NCBI GenBank assembly: GCA_027021385.1
Contig: JALUUL010000069.1
Coordinates: 156,145-220,144 of the forward strand
Direction of reading: 5' to 3'
Source of the DNA: Planctomycetota bacterium
GTDB lineage: Bacteria > Planctomycetota > UBA1135 > GCA-002748355
DNA: 64,000 nt
In this document: positions 1-8,004 of the stretch, in pieces
Layout of the letters: each line of letters starts with the position of its first letter
Numbering within the stretch: the stretch's first letter is position 1
Notes under the pieces: generated by a model
What the model was told of the DNA's origin: nothing
Databases searched by the model: none
Seen by the model: the letters and a program-made list of their open reading frames with translations, nothing else
Made by a program: the position numbers and the translations under genes

Positions 1-158
1 GCTCGGATCCGGACTCCCTGATGAATCGCTTCAACGGCGTTCTTCCTGGGAGGCCGGTGGAGGGAGGGCCCCCGGCGGCCCCTCCCGGGGAGCCGGGGCG
101 TCTAAGACCCTCATCGCCTTCGGATCGGGACGGCGGAGATCTTGGCGATGGAGCGTGA
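1..158 (+). CDS. pth: Peptidyl-tRNA hydrolase, C-terminal fragment
   Basis: Partial gene cut by the window start; reading frame begins at base 3 and stops with TGA at 156-158. The visible tail contains LMNRFNG, which resembles the usual C-terminal end of Pth (typically an AMNRFN-like motif), followed by about 40 Pro/Gly-rich residues that would be a non-conserved extension. Pth frees peptidyl-tRNAs stalled in the cytoplasm. The call rests on this short motif and on the common pth-rpsF gene order; the stop lies 21 bp before rpsF. A GC-rich inverted repeat at 62-87 lies inside the frame, so it is not treated as a terminator. Confidence 0.5.
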   Translation, partial: SDPDSLMNRFNGVLPGRPVEGGPPAAPPGEPGRLRPSSPSDRDGGDLGDGA

Positions 159-179
159 ACCTTACGAAAGACCCCGGAC

Positions 180-731
180 GTGAATACATACGAAGCGATG
201 ATCCTCCTGGACAACCGGGAGGTGAAGAAGGACTGGGAGGGCCTCAAGGCCCAGGTCGACGGCATCCTCAGCAAGCACGGCGCGGAAATCGTCGTGGCCA
301 AGCGTTGGGACGAGCGCAAGCTCGCCTACGAGATCAAGAAACAGAAACGAGCCACGTACTACTTGAACTACTTTAAGGCGGACCCCCAGAAGGTCGTCGA
401 CATCAACTTCGACTTCAAACTCGCCCAACCCGTTCTGCGACACCTGATCCTGCGGGTCGAATCCATCCCCGAGGAAGCCTACGCTCCCGAACGGGAGTTC
501 GATCTCGAGAGTCTGGATCGAGGCTCGGAGAACAAGGAGACCCCTGCAGCAAAGCCCGAGAAGTCCGACGAGGACGCGACGGAAGCCGGGGGGGAGGAAG
601 AGGCCGCGGAGGCCGCCGCCCCCGTGGAGGGGGAATCCGGAGCCCCGGCCGGAGAGCCCTCGGCGGAGGCCGGGGGGGAGGACCCGGCCGTCGAAGGGAA
701 AGAGGAAAACGAGGAGAGACCGGAAGCCTGA
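180..731 (+). CDS. rpsF: 30S ribosomal protein bS6 with long acidic tail
   Basis: GTG start, 183 residues. The first ~100 residues are a normal bS6 (starts MNTYEAMILLD; contains KAQVDGILSKHGAEIV and RHLILRVE) that binds bS18 and 16S rRNA in the small-subunit platform. The remaining ~80 residues are Ala/Glu/Pro-rich and strongly acidic, nearly doubling the family's usual length of about 100. It is first in an rpsF-rpsR-rplI-dnaB group, with rpsR 27 bp downstream; the ssb gene often found between rpsF and rpsR is absent. No strong ribosome binding site is visible before the GTG. Confidence 0.95.
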   Translation: MNTYEAMILLDNREVKKDWEGLKAQVDGILSKHGAEIVVAKRWDERKLAYEIKKQKRATYYLNYFKADPQKVVDINFDFKLAQPVLRHLILRVESIPEEAYAPEREFDLESLDRGSENKETPAAKPEKSDEDATEAGGEEEAAEAAAPVEGESGAPAGEPSAEAGGEDPAVEGKEENEERPEA

Positions 732-758
732 GAAGAGGACTTCGAGGAGAAGAATATC

Positions 759-983
759 ATGGCAAGCAACAGGAAATTCCGCCGTTTCGGGAGCACGGCC
801 CGGAAGGTCGAGCCCGAAGAAGACCTGGACTACAAGAATCTCGGATACCTGCAGTCCTTCCTTTCCCCGCAATACCGGATCCTTTCGCGCAAACGCACCG
901 GATTCAGCGGAAGCAACCAGAAGAAGCTGAAGACCGCGATCAAGCGCGCCCGCTTCCTCGCCCTTCTGCCCTACACCTCGTGA
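759..983 (+). CDS. rpsR: 30S ribosomal protein bS18
   Basis: 74 residues, ATG start preceded by an AGGAG ribosome binding site. The C-terminal signature NQKKLKTAIKRARFLALLPY is diagnostic of bS18, the small-subunit partner of bS6. The protein has no cysteine, so it is the zinc-free form. It lies 27 bp after rpsF and 4 bp before rplI, implying co-transcription. Confidence 0.97.
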   Translation: MASNRKFRRFGSTARKVEPEEDLDYKNLGYLQSFLSPQYRILSRKRTGFSGSNQKKLKTAIKRARFLALLPYTS

Positions 984-987
984 CGTC

Positions 988-1458
988 ATGGCCCGCAAGC
1001 AGCAAGACATCTCCATCCTCCTGATGGAGGACATCGAGTCTCTCGGAAAAGCCGGCGAGATCGCGAAGGTCCGGGCGGGCTATGCCCGGAACTACCTCTT
1101 CCCGAAAGGGCTCGCGAGCCTTCCGGATGCAAACGCCCTCGCCGCGGTCGAGGCACGCAAGCGCCGCGCCGTCGAGGAGGCCAAGAAGCGGGAAGCTCGG
1201 CTCCAGGAGCTGGCCGAGAAGATCCCCCAGACGAACGTGACCCTGGAGATGAAGGTCAGCGACGACGGGAAGCTCTACGGGGCCGTGACTCCTCAAATGG
1301 TCGCCAAGGCCATGGCGGACGCCGGTTTGGACGTTCCCGCCAGCCATGTGCGGATGGAGCACACGATCAAGGAGATCGGCCAGTTCGAGATCCCGATCCA
1401 CGTGCACGGCGAGCTGATCGTGAACGCGAGGATTTGGGTCGTCCGGGCTCCGGACTGA
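988..1458 (+). CDS. rplI: 50S ribosomal protein bL9
   Basis: 156 residues, close to the usual ~150. Typical bL9 features: an N-terminal domain with LGKAGEIAKVRAGYARNYLFPKGLA (the rRNA-binding part), a long charged helix (residues ~45-75, rich in Ala/Lys/Glu/Arg) and a C-terminal domain with KLYGAVT and HVHGELIVNARIWVV. bL9 binds near the L1 stalk of the large subunit. Only 4 bp separate it from rpsR. Confidence 0.97.
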   Translation: MARKQQDISILLMEDIESLGKAGEIAKVRAGYARNYLFPKGLASLPDANALAAVEARKRRAVEEAKKREARLQELAEKIPQTNVTLEMKVSDDGKLYGAVTPQMVAKAMADAGLDVPASHVRMEHTIKEIGQFEIPIHVHGELIVNARIWVVRAPD

Positions 1459-1616
1459 TCCCCACGGCCGCCGGGATGCCGTTTCCGGGACCTGCGGACC
1501 GGGGGGGGCGGCGGTATCCTTGGCGGCCCCGCCTCCGCCGGCCGGAGATCCGCCCGGCGGGGCGCGTTCCGAGGATGGTGAAGGGCGGGTCGATTCAGGA
1601 GGAGGATCAGGGCGGT

Positions 1617-2954
1617 ATGAGCGAAGGGGAACGGACTCCTCCACACAACCTGGAAGCGGAGATGAGCGTGCTCTCCGCGATGCTCCTCCATCGGGACGCC
1701 CTGGTCGACGTCCTCCAACGCCTCGAGCCCAAGGATTTCTATAAGCAGGCTCACGTGACGATCTTCGAGGCGATGCGGGATCTCTACGACCGGAACGTGG
1801 AGATCGACACGATCACCCTCGCGGAGGAACTCGAGTCGCGAGGGGTCCTGGCCGAGATCGGGGGTAACGCCTATCTCCTCGAGCTTTCGGAGTTCGTCCC
1901 GACCGCCGCCAGCGCCATCCACCACGCCGAGATCGTCCGCTCCAAATCCGTCGTCAGGTCCCTGATCGACGTCTGCACCGAGATCGCCCGGCGCTCCTAC
2001 GAGGGGCGCGACGCCGCCTCGGATCTCCTCGACGAAGCGGAGAAGGAGATCCTTGAGATTGCCCGCCAGGACGACGTCGGGGAGCCCAAGAGCATGCACG
2101 ACCTCGTCTGGGACACCTTCCGCAAGATCGAATCCTTTCGCGGAAGGGGGGGGAAGCACACGGGAGTCCCCTCGGGTTTCATCGATCTGGACGAGTACAC
2201 CTCGGGCTTCCAACCCGGGGAACTGATCATCATCGCCGCCCGCCCCTCGATGGGTAAGACCTCCTTCGCGATCAATGTCATGGACCGGGCGGCGGAATCG
2301 GGTTTCGGCGCCGCCTTCTTCTCGCTGGAGATGACGAGCGAGCAGTTGACCCAGAACCTCCTTTGTGCGGCCGCGCAGGTCGATGCGCACAAGATGCGCC
2401 GCGGCTTCCTTTCGGGGATCGAGTTCGAGCGCCTCCAGGAGAAAGCGTCCGAGTTCTATCAGCGCAAGATCTTCATCGATGAGACCGCCGGGCTCAGCAT
2501 CCTCAACCTGAGGGCGAAGGCCCGCCGCCTGAAGCAGAAAGAAGACATCGGTCTCGTGATTATCGATTATCTCCAGCTCGTCTCTGCGGGAGGGAGGGTC
2601 GAGAGCCGCCAGCAGGAGATCTCGATGATCAGTCGTTCCTTGAAGGCCCTGGCCAAGGAGCTGCAGATCCCCGTCATCGCCCTCTCCCAGTTGAATCGGG
2701 GAGTCGAACAGCGGGACAACCACAGACCCAGGATGTCGGACCTCCGCGAGTCCGGGGCCATCGAGCAGGACGCCGATGTCGTCATGATGCTGCACCGGGA
2801 GGAATACTACAAACCGACCGAGGAGAACCGGGGGATCGCGGAACTCATCCTCGCCAAGCAACGAAACGGTCCGACGGGGACGGTCAAGCTGCGCTTCTTC
2901 CGCGAGTTCATGCGCTTCGAGAACTACGTCCGGGAAGCGGAGCCCCTTCATTGA
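1617..2954 (+). CDS. dnaB: Replicative DNA helicase DnaB
   Basis: 445 residues, normal for DnaB, the hexameric helicase that unwinds DNA at the fork. The N-terminal domain starts with PPHNLEAEMSVLSAML; the C-terminal RecA-like domain has Walker A ARPSMGKT (residues 208-215), Walker B LVIIDYLQL, and SQLNRGVEQR followed by DLRESGAIEQDADVV. The frame is open further upstream to 1434, but the ATG at 1617 is chosen because AGGAGGAGG lies about 10 bp before it and because homology begins right after it. Last gene of the ribosomal cluster; bamA follows closely. Confidence 0.97.
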   Translation: MSEGERTPPHNLEAEMSVLSAMLLHRDALVDVLQRLEPKDFYKQAHVTIFEAMRDLYDRNVEIDTITLAEELESRGVLAEIGGNAYLLELSEFVPTAASAIHHAEIVRSKSVVRSLIDVCTEIARRSYEGRDAASDLLDEAEKEILEIARQDDVGEPKSMHDLVWDTFRKIESFRGRGGKHTGVPSGFIDLDEYTSGFQPGELIIIAARPSMGKTSFAINVMDRAAESGFGAAFFSLEMTSEQLTQNLLCAAAQVDAHKMRRGFLSGIEFERLQEKASEFYQRKIFIDETAGLSILNLRAKARRLKQKEDIGLVIIDYLQLVSAGGRVESRQQEISMISRSLKALAKELQIPVIALSQLNRGVEQRDNHRPRMSDLRESGAIEQDADVVMMLHREEYYKPTEENRGIAELILAKQRNGPTGTVKLRFFREFMRFENYVREAEPLH

Positions 2955-2989
2955 GGACGAGGCCCGGACGCCTTTCCATTTCCGGAGCG

Positions 2990-5512
2990 ATGCGGGCCGT
3001 GTTCCTGGTCCTGGCGGCCGGCAGCGGGGTCTCCGCTCTCGGGGCCCAGGGAGGGGGAGCCGAGCCCGCGATTCCTCCTGAACTGAGGGAGTACTTCCCT
3101 CCTGCCGTGGAGGGCGAGACCGTTGTGAAGGTCGAGATCTCAGGGCTGCGACGCCTTCCCCGCGACGTCGTGCTCCACCTCCTCCAGACACGGAAAGGCT
3201 CCAAGCTCGAGGGCCTCAAGGTTCGCAAGGACATCGAGATGCTCTGGCGCCGGTTCAAGATGCGCGCCGAGTTCCGCACGCGGAAGGTTCCGGGCGGGGT
3301 GGAGGTCCTCGTCCTCGTGCACGAGTTCCGGATGTTCGGACAGCTCGGATTCCGGGGAATCCATCACTTCACCGAAAAGCAGGTCCGGGAGTTTCTGGAC
3401 ATCCGGGAAGGCGAGGGGCACACCGAACTCTCGGGGAACAACCTGGCCCGGCTCCTCGAGGAGAAGTACCGCGTCGAGGGTTATCCCTTCGCCAGGGTCA
3501 CTCTCGATCCCCGCCCGAAGGAGGATCTTCTCGTACTCGACGTGGACGAGGGCCCGAAGGTCAAGGTCAGGGAGATCCGCTTCCGGGGAAACCGTGCCTT
3601 TCCCTCGAGCGCCTTTCTGGGACTCACCTGGAACCTCCTGGGTTCGGCGGACATCAAGAGCAAGCCGGGCTTCTGGATCCTCGAGGACGCCGCATACAAC
3701 GAGAAGGATCTCGAACAGGATCTCCAACGTCTCCGGAACTTCTATCGGGGACGGGGTTACATGGACGCGATCGTCGAACTCGAGGATCTCCGATTCTCGA
3801 AGGATCTGAGCCAGGTGGCCATCACGGTCCGGATCTTCGAAGGACCGCTCTACAAGGTCGCGAAGGTGGATCTCGAGCAGATTCCCCCCTCGGGGTCGAA
3901 GGAGCCGCTGTTTCCGAAGGAGGAACTCCTGAAGGAGATCCGCCTCCGTCCCGGCGACCCCCCCGAGGAGAACTCGATCGCGGCGGACCGCCGGAGGCTC
4001 GCCGCCTTCTACGGACGCCGGGGTTTTCCGAGGAGGAGCCGCTTTCCCCTCCTTGACCGGGACGGGGCCTTCGAAGTCCTGGAGCCGGTCATGATCGCCG
4101 ATCCCAGGACTGCCGAGGTGACCGTGATCTATCGGGTCCAGGAAGGCCGAAGGAAGCGGATCCGCGACGTCCGGATCTCGGGGAACCGCCTGACCCGCGA
4201 CTCGGTGATCCGAAGGGCCGTCTCGGTCTTCCCCGGGGAGATGCTCGACATGGTCGAACTCGAGAGGAGCGAGGACCGCCTCCGCGCACTCCGCTATTTC
4301 GGCGACGTCGTGCAGGCCGGTTCGGGCGTTCGGGTCGATCTGAAACCCGTTCCCGACGACCCGGACGCGGTGGATGTCGACATCTCGGTCAAGGAGGGAA
4401 GCACCGGAAAGCTCCTATGGGGGATCGGCGTCTCCTCGACGACGGGCCTGTTCGGAAACCTGACCTATTCCAAGGAAAATTTCGATTGGAGGCGTCCTCC
4501 GACCGGAATCAACCCGATCGGATGGCTCGGTCAGATTCTCGACCAGAAGGCCTTCCACGGGGGGGGGCAGAGGTTCAACCTGATCTTCTCGCCCGGGCTC
4601 GAGGTCAGCGAGTTCCTCGTGAGCTTCTACGAGCCCGATGTCTTCGCCCGACACCTGGACCCGATCGGGCTGCGCATAACCGGGCAGCGCAGGCTCCGGA
4701 TCTTCGAGACCTACGACCAGGACACGATGGGGGGGAGTCTGGGGCTCGAAAAGCGTTTCGGCCGGGACCTGACTCTCTCCTTGAAGCTCCGGCAGGAGCG
4801 AGTCCGGATCTCGGACATCGACGCCGACGCCCCCGCGATCGTATGGGACGCCGACGGCAAGCATGAGATCCGGTCCTTCCGGATGGGACTCGGGCTGCAG
4901 AGGACCGATCTCAGATTCCGGCCGACCTCGGGGACGAAGCTGACGATGTATGGAGAGATTGCTCCCAGGGAGATCGGGGGGCAGGTCCATTTCTGGAAGG
5001 CGGGTATCCGGTCCACCACCTACATCCCCCTACACAAGGATTCGAAGGATCGCAGCCATGTGCTTTCTATCCGCAACTGGCTCGAGGGTGGGGACGGCAT
5101 GGCCGGGCAGAAGGACCTGTTCCTGTCCGAGCGTTATTTCCACGGGGGGCAGAACCTCATGCGAGGGTTCGATTTCCAGGGTATGGGGCCGACCCAGTTC
5201 GGCAACCCAACGGGCGGGGAACTCCGCTGGGCCGGAGGCGTCGAGTACGGCTTTCCCCTGATTTCCACCCGGCTCGAGGGTCAGGGGCGGCAGACCGAGC
5301 TTGTCCGGGGTGTCCTCTTCGTCGATGCTGGGATGCTCGGGGACGGGTTCCACGACCCGCAGTTCCAGGATCTCCGACTCTCGTGGGGATTCGGGGCCCG
5401 GCTCCTGATCCCGGGGCTGGGGGGGATCCCGATCTCGGTGGATCTCGCCTGGCCGATTCTCAGGGAGGAATCGGACGATACCCGGGTGTTCCACTTCAGT
5501 TTGAAGTATTGA
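2990..5512 (+). CDS. bamA: Outer-membrane protein assembly factor BamA
   Basis: 840 residues. A signal peptide (MRAVFLVLAAGSGVSALGAQ) is followed by several POTRA-type repeats (roughly residues 40-430; for example VKVREIRFRGNRAFPSSAF and RKRIRDVRISGNRLTRDSV) and a C-terminal Omp85 beta-barrel with the loop-6 motif MRGFDF and a final aromatic residue. It folds and inserts beta-barrel proteins into the outer membrane, so the host is diderm. The frame is open back to a TTG overlapping the dnaB stop, but the ATG at 2990 places the signal peptide at the N-terminus and has GGAG just upstream. A periplasmic-type cyclophilin follows. Confidence 0.93.
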   Translation: MRAVFLVLAAGSGVSALGAQGGGAEPAIPPELREYFPPAVEGETVVKVEISGLRRLPRDVVLHLLQTRKGSKLEGLKVRKDIEMLWRRFKMRAEFRTRKVPGGVEVLVLVHEFRMFGQLGFRGIHHFTEKQVREFLDIREGEGHTELSGNNLARLLEEKYRVEGYPFARVTLDPRPKEDLLVLDVDEGPKVKVREIRFRGNRAFPSSAFLGLTWNLLGSADIKSKPGFWILEDAAYNEKDLEQDLQRLRNFYRGRGYMDAIVELEDLRFSKDLSQVAITVRIFEGPLYKVAKVDLEQIPPSGSKEPLFPKEELLKEIRLRPGDPPEENSIAADRRRLAAFYGRRGFPRRSRFPLLDRDGAFEVLEPVMIADPRTAEVTVIYRVQEGRRKRIRDVRISGNRLTRDSVIRRAVSVFPGEMLDMVELERSEDRLRALRYFGDVVQAGSGVRVDLKPVPDDPDAVDVDISVKEGSTGKLLWGIGVSSTTGLFGNLTYSKENFDWRRPPTGINPIGWLGQILDQKAFHGGGQRFNLIFSPGLEVSEFLVSFYEPDVFARHLDPIGLRITGQRRLRIFETYDQDTMGGSLGLEKRFGRDLTLSLKLRQERVRISDIDADAPAIVWDADGKHEIRSFRMGLGLQRTDLRFRPTSGTKLTMYGEIAPREIGGQVHFWKAGIRSTTYIPLHKDSKDRSHVLSIRNWLEGGDGMAGQKDLFLSERYFHGGQNLMRGFDFQGMGPTQFGNPTGGELRWAGGVEYGFPLISTRLEGQGRQTELVRGVLFVDAGMLGDGFHDPQFQDLRLSWGFGARLLIPGLGGIPISVDLAWPILREESDDTRVFHFSLKY

Positions 5513-5562
5513 TCGGACCGCCGGATCGACGGAGCGGTCCCAGTCTTGGAGGAGAAGAGACG

Positions 5563-6513
5563 ATGTCGTTAGTCCTGGCGATGACCGGCGCCTTGCTGCT
5601 CGGCGGCTTCGAAGGCCTCGAGACGAACCTCGTGGCCAAGGGAAACTACGTCCGGCCGACCGACGAGGTGACCTTCGAACTGGAGATCAAGGCGATCGGA
5701 GACGCAGAGGTCCCGGCGGGCTGGCTTTCGGGACAGTCCTGGGAGGTCTTCCTCGACGGACGGACCGCCGGCCTGCTCGGGGGAAAGGCGGCCGAGGAGG
5801 CCGGAACCGTGCACCTGAAGACCGGAACGAAACTTCATCTCTCCCTGCCCGTCGATATCGGAGGGTTGCTGAAGACCCGGGGAAGGACCGTCGAACCCGG
5901 CAAGGTCCTCGATCTCGGTCTTTCGCTCCCCGGGCTCGAGGACACGAGGGCCTCGATCAAGGTCGTCGGGGCAGTGGAGGAGTCGATGGTGCCCAAGCTC
6001 GACCTCGCGAAGACCAAGGTTGCCTTGGATACGAACTTCGGGACGATGGTCGTGGCCTTCCGGCCGGACAAGGCCCCGAAGACCGTCGAGAACTTCGTCA
6101 AGCTGGCGGCCAAGGGGTTCTACGACGGCACGAAGTTCCACAGGGTCATCCCGGGATTCATGATCCAGGGCGGGGATCCGAACACTAAGAACGACGATCC
6201 CGCGGACGACGGACTCGGAGGTCCCGGGTATTCGATCAAGGCCGAGTTCAACGACCTGAAGCACGTTCGGGGGGTCCTGTCGATGGCCCGATCCCAGGAT
6301 CCCGACTCGGCCGGAAGCCAGTTCTTCATCTGCCATGCGAGGGCCCAGCACCTCGACAACCAGTACACGGCCTTCGGCAAGCTCGAGAGCGGATTCGATG
6401 CCCTCGATCGGATCTGCAAGGTTCCTCTCGAGCGGTCCCCGGGAGGTGAAATGTCGAGACCGAGCAAGCCGGTCGTCCTGTTGCGGGCGATCGTCATTCC
6501 GGTCTTCAAGTAG
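5563..6513 (+). CDS. Peptidyl-prolyl cis-trans isomerase (cyclophilin), probably exported
   Basis: 316 residues; ATG with GGAGGAG about 8 bp upstream. The first ~20 residues are hydrophobic and may be a short signal peptide; residues ~20-145 form an unassigned, probably beta-rich domain; residues ~155-315 are a cyclophilin with FHRVIPGFMIQGGDP, MARSQDPDSAGSQFFI and YTAFGKL. Cyclophilins isomerise Xaa-Pro bonds during folding. Position 50 bp after bamA fits a role in folding envelope proteins, which is inference. A second cyclophilin follows. Confidence 0.9.
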   Translation: MSLVLAMTGALLLGGFEGLETNLVAKGNYVRPTDEVTFELEIKAIGDAEVPAGWLSGQSWEVFLDGRTAGLLGGKAAEEAGTVHLKTGTKLHLSLPVDIGGLLKTRGRTVEPGKVLDLGLSLPGLEDTRASIKVVGAVEESMVPKLDLAKTKVALDTNFGTMVVAFRPDKAPKTVENFVKLAAKGFYDGTKFHRVIPGFMIQGGDPNTKNDDPADDGLGGPGYSIKAEFNDLKHVRGVLSMARSQDPDSAGSQFFICHARAQHLDNQYTAFGKLESGFDALDRICKVPLERSPGGEMSRPSKPVVLLRAIVIPVFK

Positions 6514-6604
6514 AAGAGGGTCCTTCCGGGTTTCCCCGGGAGAGGGGTCCTTTTCCTGCCCCATCGATCAGGCTGGGCGGTATTCGCCGCCCGAGGAGAA
6601 AACC

Positions 6605-7177
6605 ATGACATTGGATCTGGACACCGTCGACCTCTCGCAGGCGGAGGCAGTCATCGAAACCGAGAAGGGGGAGATGCGGATCGAGTTCTACCCCGACAAG
6701 GCGCCGAGGACCGTCCGCAACTTCCTCGAACTCGCCGGAAAGGGGTATTACGACGGTCTTATTTTCCACAGGGTCATCAAGGGCTTCATGATCCAGGGTG
6801 GATGTCCGCGCGGGGACGGGACCGGAGGCCCAGGCTACTGCATTCCGGCGGAGTTCAACGACCTCGAGCATCGCAGAGGGGTCGTTTCGATGGCCCGTTC
6901 CCAGGACCCCGACTCGGCGGGCAGCCAGTTCTTCATCGTGCACGCCGAGCATGTCCCGTCGCTGGATGGCCAGTACACGGGATTCGGCAAGGTCGTCGAG
7001 GGGCTGGACGTCCTCGACAGTCTCGCCTCGGTCGAGACGACCTGGGGGCCGGGAGGGGAGCGGAGCCGGCCCGCTGAACCCTTGAGGATCGAGAGGATCG
7101 CGATCCGCCTGAAGCCCCGGGCGGAGGATGAAGAGCGGGAGCAGGGACCTCCCGCGGATGAGGAGGACGAATCGTGA
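6605..7177 (+). CDS. Peptidyl-prolyl cis-trans isomerase (cyclophilin), probably cytoplasmic
   Basis: 190 residues, nearly all cyclophilin domain: FHRVIKGFMIQGG, GGPGYCIPAEFND, MARSQDPDSAGSQFFIVHA and QYTGFGKVVEGLDVLD. No signal peptide, and a short acidic tail. It closely resembles the C-terminal half of the preceding gene, suggesting tandem duplication with loss or gain of the N-terminal domain. ATG start with GAGGAGAAAACC upstream. Its TGA overlaps the GTG of the next gene by 4 bp. Confidence 0.92.
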   Translation: MTLDLDTVDLSQAEAVIETEKGEMRIEFYPDKAPRTVRNFLELAGKGYYDGLIFHRVIKGFMIQGGCPRGDGTGGPGYCIPAEFNDLEHRRGVVSMARSQDPDSAGSQFFIVHAEHVPSLDGQYTGFGKVVEGLDVLDSLASVETTWGPGGERSRPAEPLRIERIAIRLKPRAEDEEREQGPPADEEDES

Positions 7178-7962
7178 GCGAAACCGACAGCAATGTGGGG
7201 ATCGAGATCGAAGCGGGGATCGCGACGATCACGGTCGACAGGCCGAAGAAACTGAATGCCCTCGACAACGACACGCTCGAGGAGCTTGGCGAGGCCTTCC
7301 AGGATGCGATCTTCGACGACGAGGTCGGGGTCGTGATCTTGACGGGCGCGGGGGAGAAGGCCTTCGTCGCAGGGGCGGACATCGAGATGCTCTCCCGGCA
7401 GGGAGTCCTCGACGGGAAGCAAAACAGCCTTCTCGGTCAGGACCTGATGGACCTGATCGAGGACTGCCCAAAGCCGGTCATCGCGGCGGTCAACGGCTTT
7501 GCCCTCGGGGGGGGATGCGAACTCGCGCTCGCCTGCGATTTCCGCTACGCCTCCGAGAACGCCGTTTTCGGGCTTCCGGAAGTCGGACTTGGCATTCTCC
7601 CCGGCTACGGGGGGACGCAGCGCCTCCCCCGTCTCGTCGGAACCGGTCGGGCGATGGAGATGATCCTGACGGGGGCCCGGATCGACGCCGGCGAGGCGCT
7701 CAGGATCGGGTTGGTCAATCGGGTCCTCCCCCTGGGCGAACTCCTGCCCGCCTGCCGAGAGACCGCGGGCGCCATTCTCTCGAAGGGACCTCTCGCCGTG
7801 CAGATGGCTAAGGAGGCCGTGCGGCGGGGATCCCTCCTTTCGTTGAAGGAAGGGCTTGCCCTCGAGGCCGACCTCTTCGGGCTCTGCTCGGCCACGGAGG
7901 ACATGAGGGAGGGGATGAAGGCTTTCCTCGAGAAACGCAAGCCCGAGTTCAAGGGGGCCTGA
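7174..7962 (+). CDS. Enoyl-CoA hydratase/isomerase (crotonase) family protein
   Basis: 262 residues, typical for a crotonase. Shows the oxyanion-hole motif AGADIEML and ALGGGCELALACDFR, plus the catalytic-region PEVGLGILPGYGGTQRLPR with Glu at the positions used by true hydratases. Likely hydrates short-chain 2-enoyl-CoA in the cytoplasm; the exact substrate cannot be read from sequence. GTG start overlaps the preceding stop (GTGA), so translation is probably coupled. Convergent with the M14 gene; a strong inverted repeat lies between them. Confidence 0.9.
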   Translation: MSETDSNVGIEIEAGIATITVDRPKKLNALDNDTLEELGEAFQDAIFDDEVGVVILTGAGEKAFVAGADIEMLSRQGVLDGKQNSLLGQDLMDLIEDCPKPVIAAVNGFALGGGCELALACDFRYASENAVFGLPEVGLGILPGYGGTQRLPRLVGTGRAMEMILTGARIDAGEALRIGLVNRVLPLGELLPACRETAGAILSKGPLAVQMAKEAVRRGSLLSLKEGLALEADLFGLCSATEDMREGMKAFLEKRKPEFKGA

Positions 7963-7977
7963 ACCGGTCGGGGGCCC

Positions 7978-8004
7978 GGGGTCGCGGACTCAGTCCGCGG
8001 TCCC
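7978..8004. terminator. Bidirectional hairpin between convergent genes
   Basis: GCGGAC (7984-7989), loop TCA, GTCCGC (7993-7998), extended outward by further pairing after a 2-base mismatch (12-base arms in total). It lies between the crotonase gene and the M14 gene, with its loop on the M14 stop codon. There is no U-run, so intrinsic termination is only probable. Confidence 0.5.

Noticed and set aside
62..87. Terminator hairpin before rpsF
   Set aside because: The inverted repeat lies inside the open frame of the pth C-terminus and has no U-run.
1434..1616. 61-residue N-terminal extension of DnaB
   Set aside because: Overlaps the end of rplI, is Pro/Arg-rich and has no counterpart in DnaB; the ATG at 1617 has a strong ribosome binding site.
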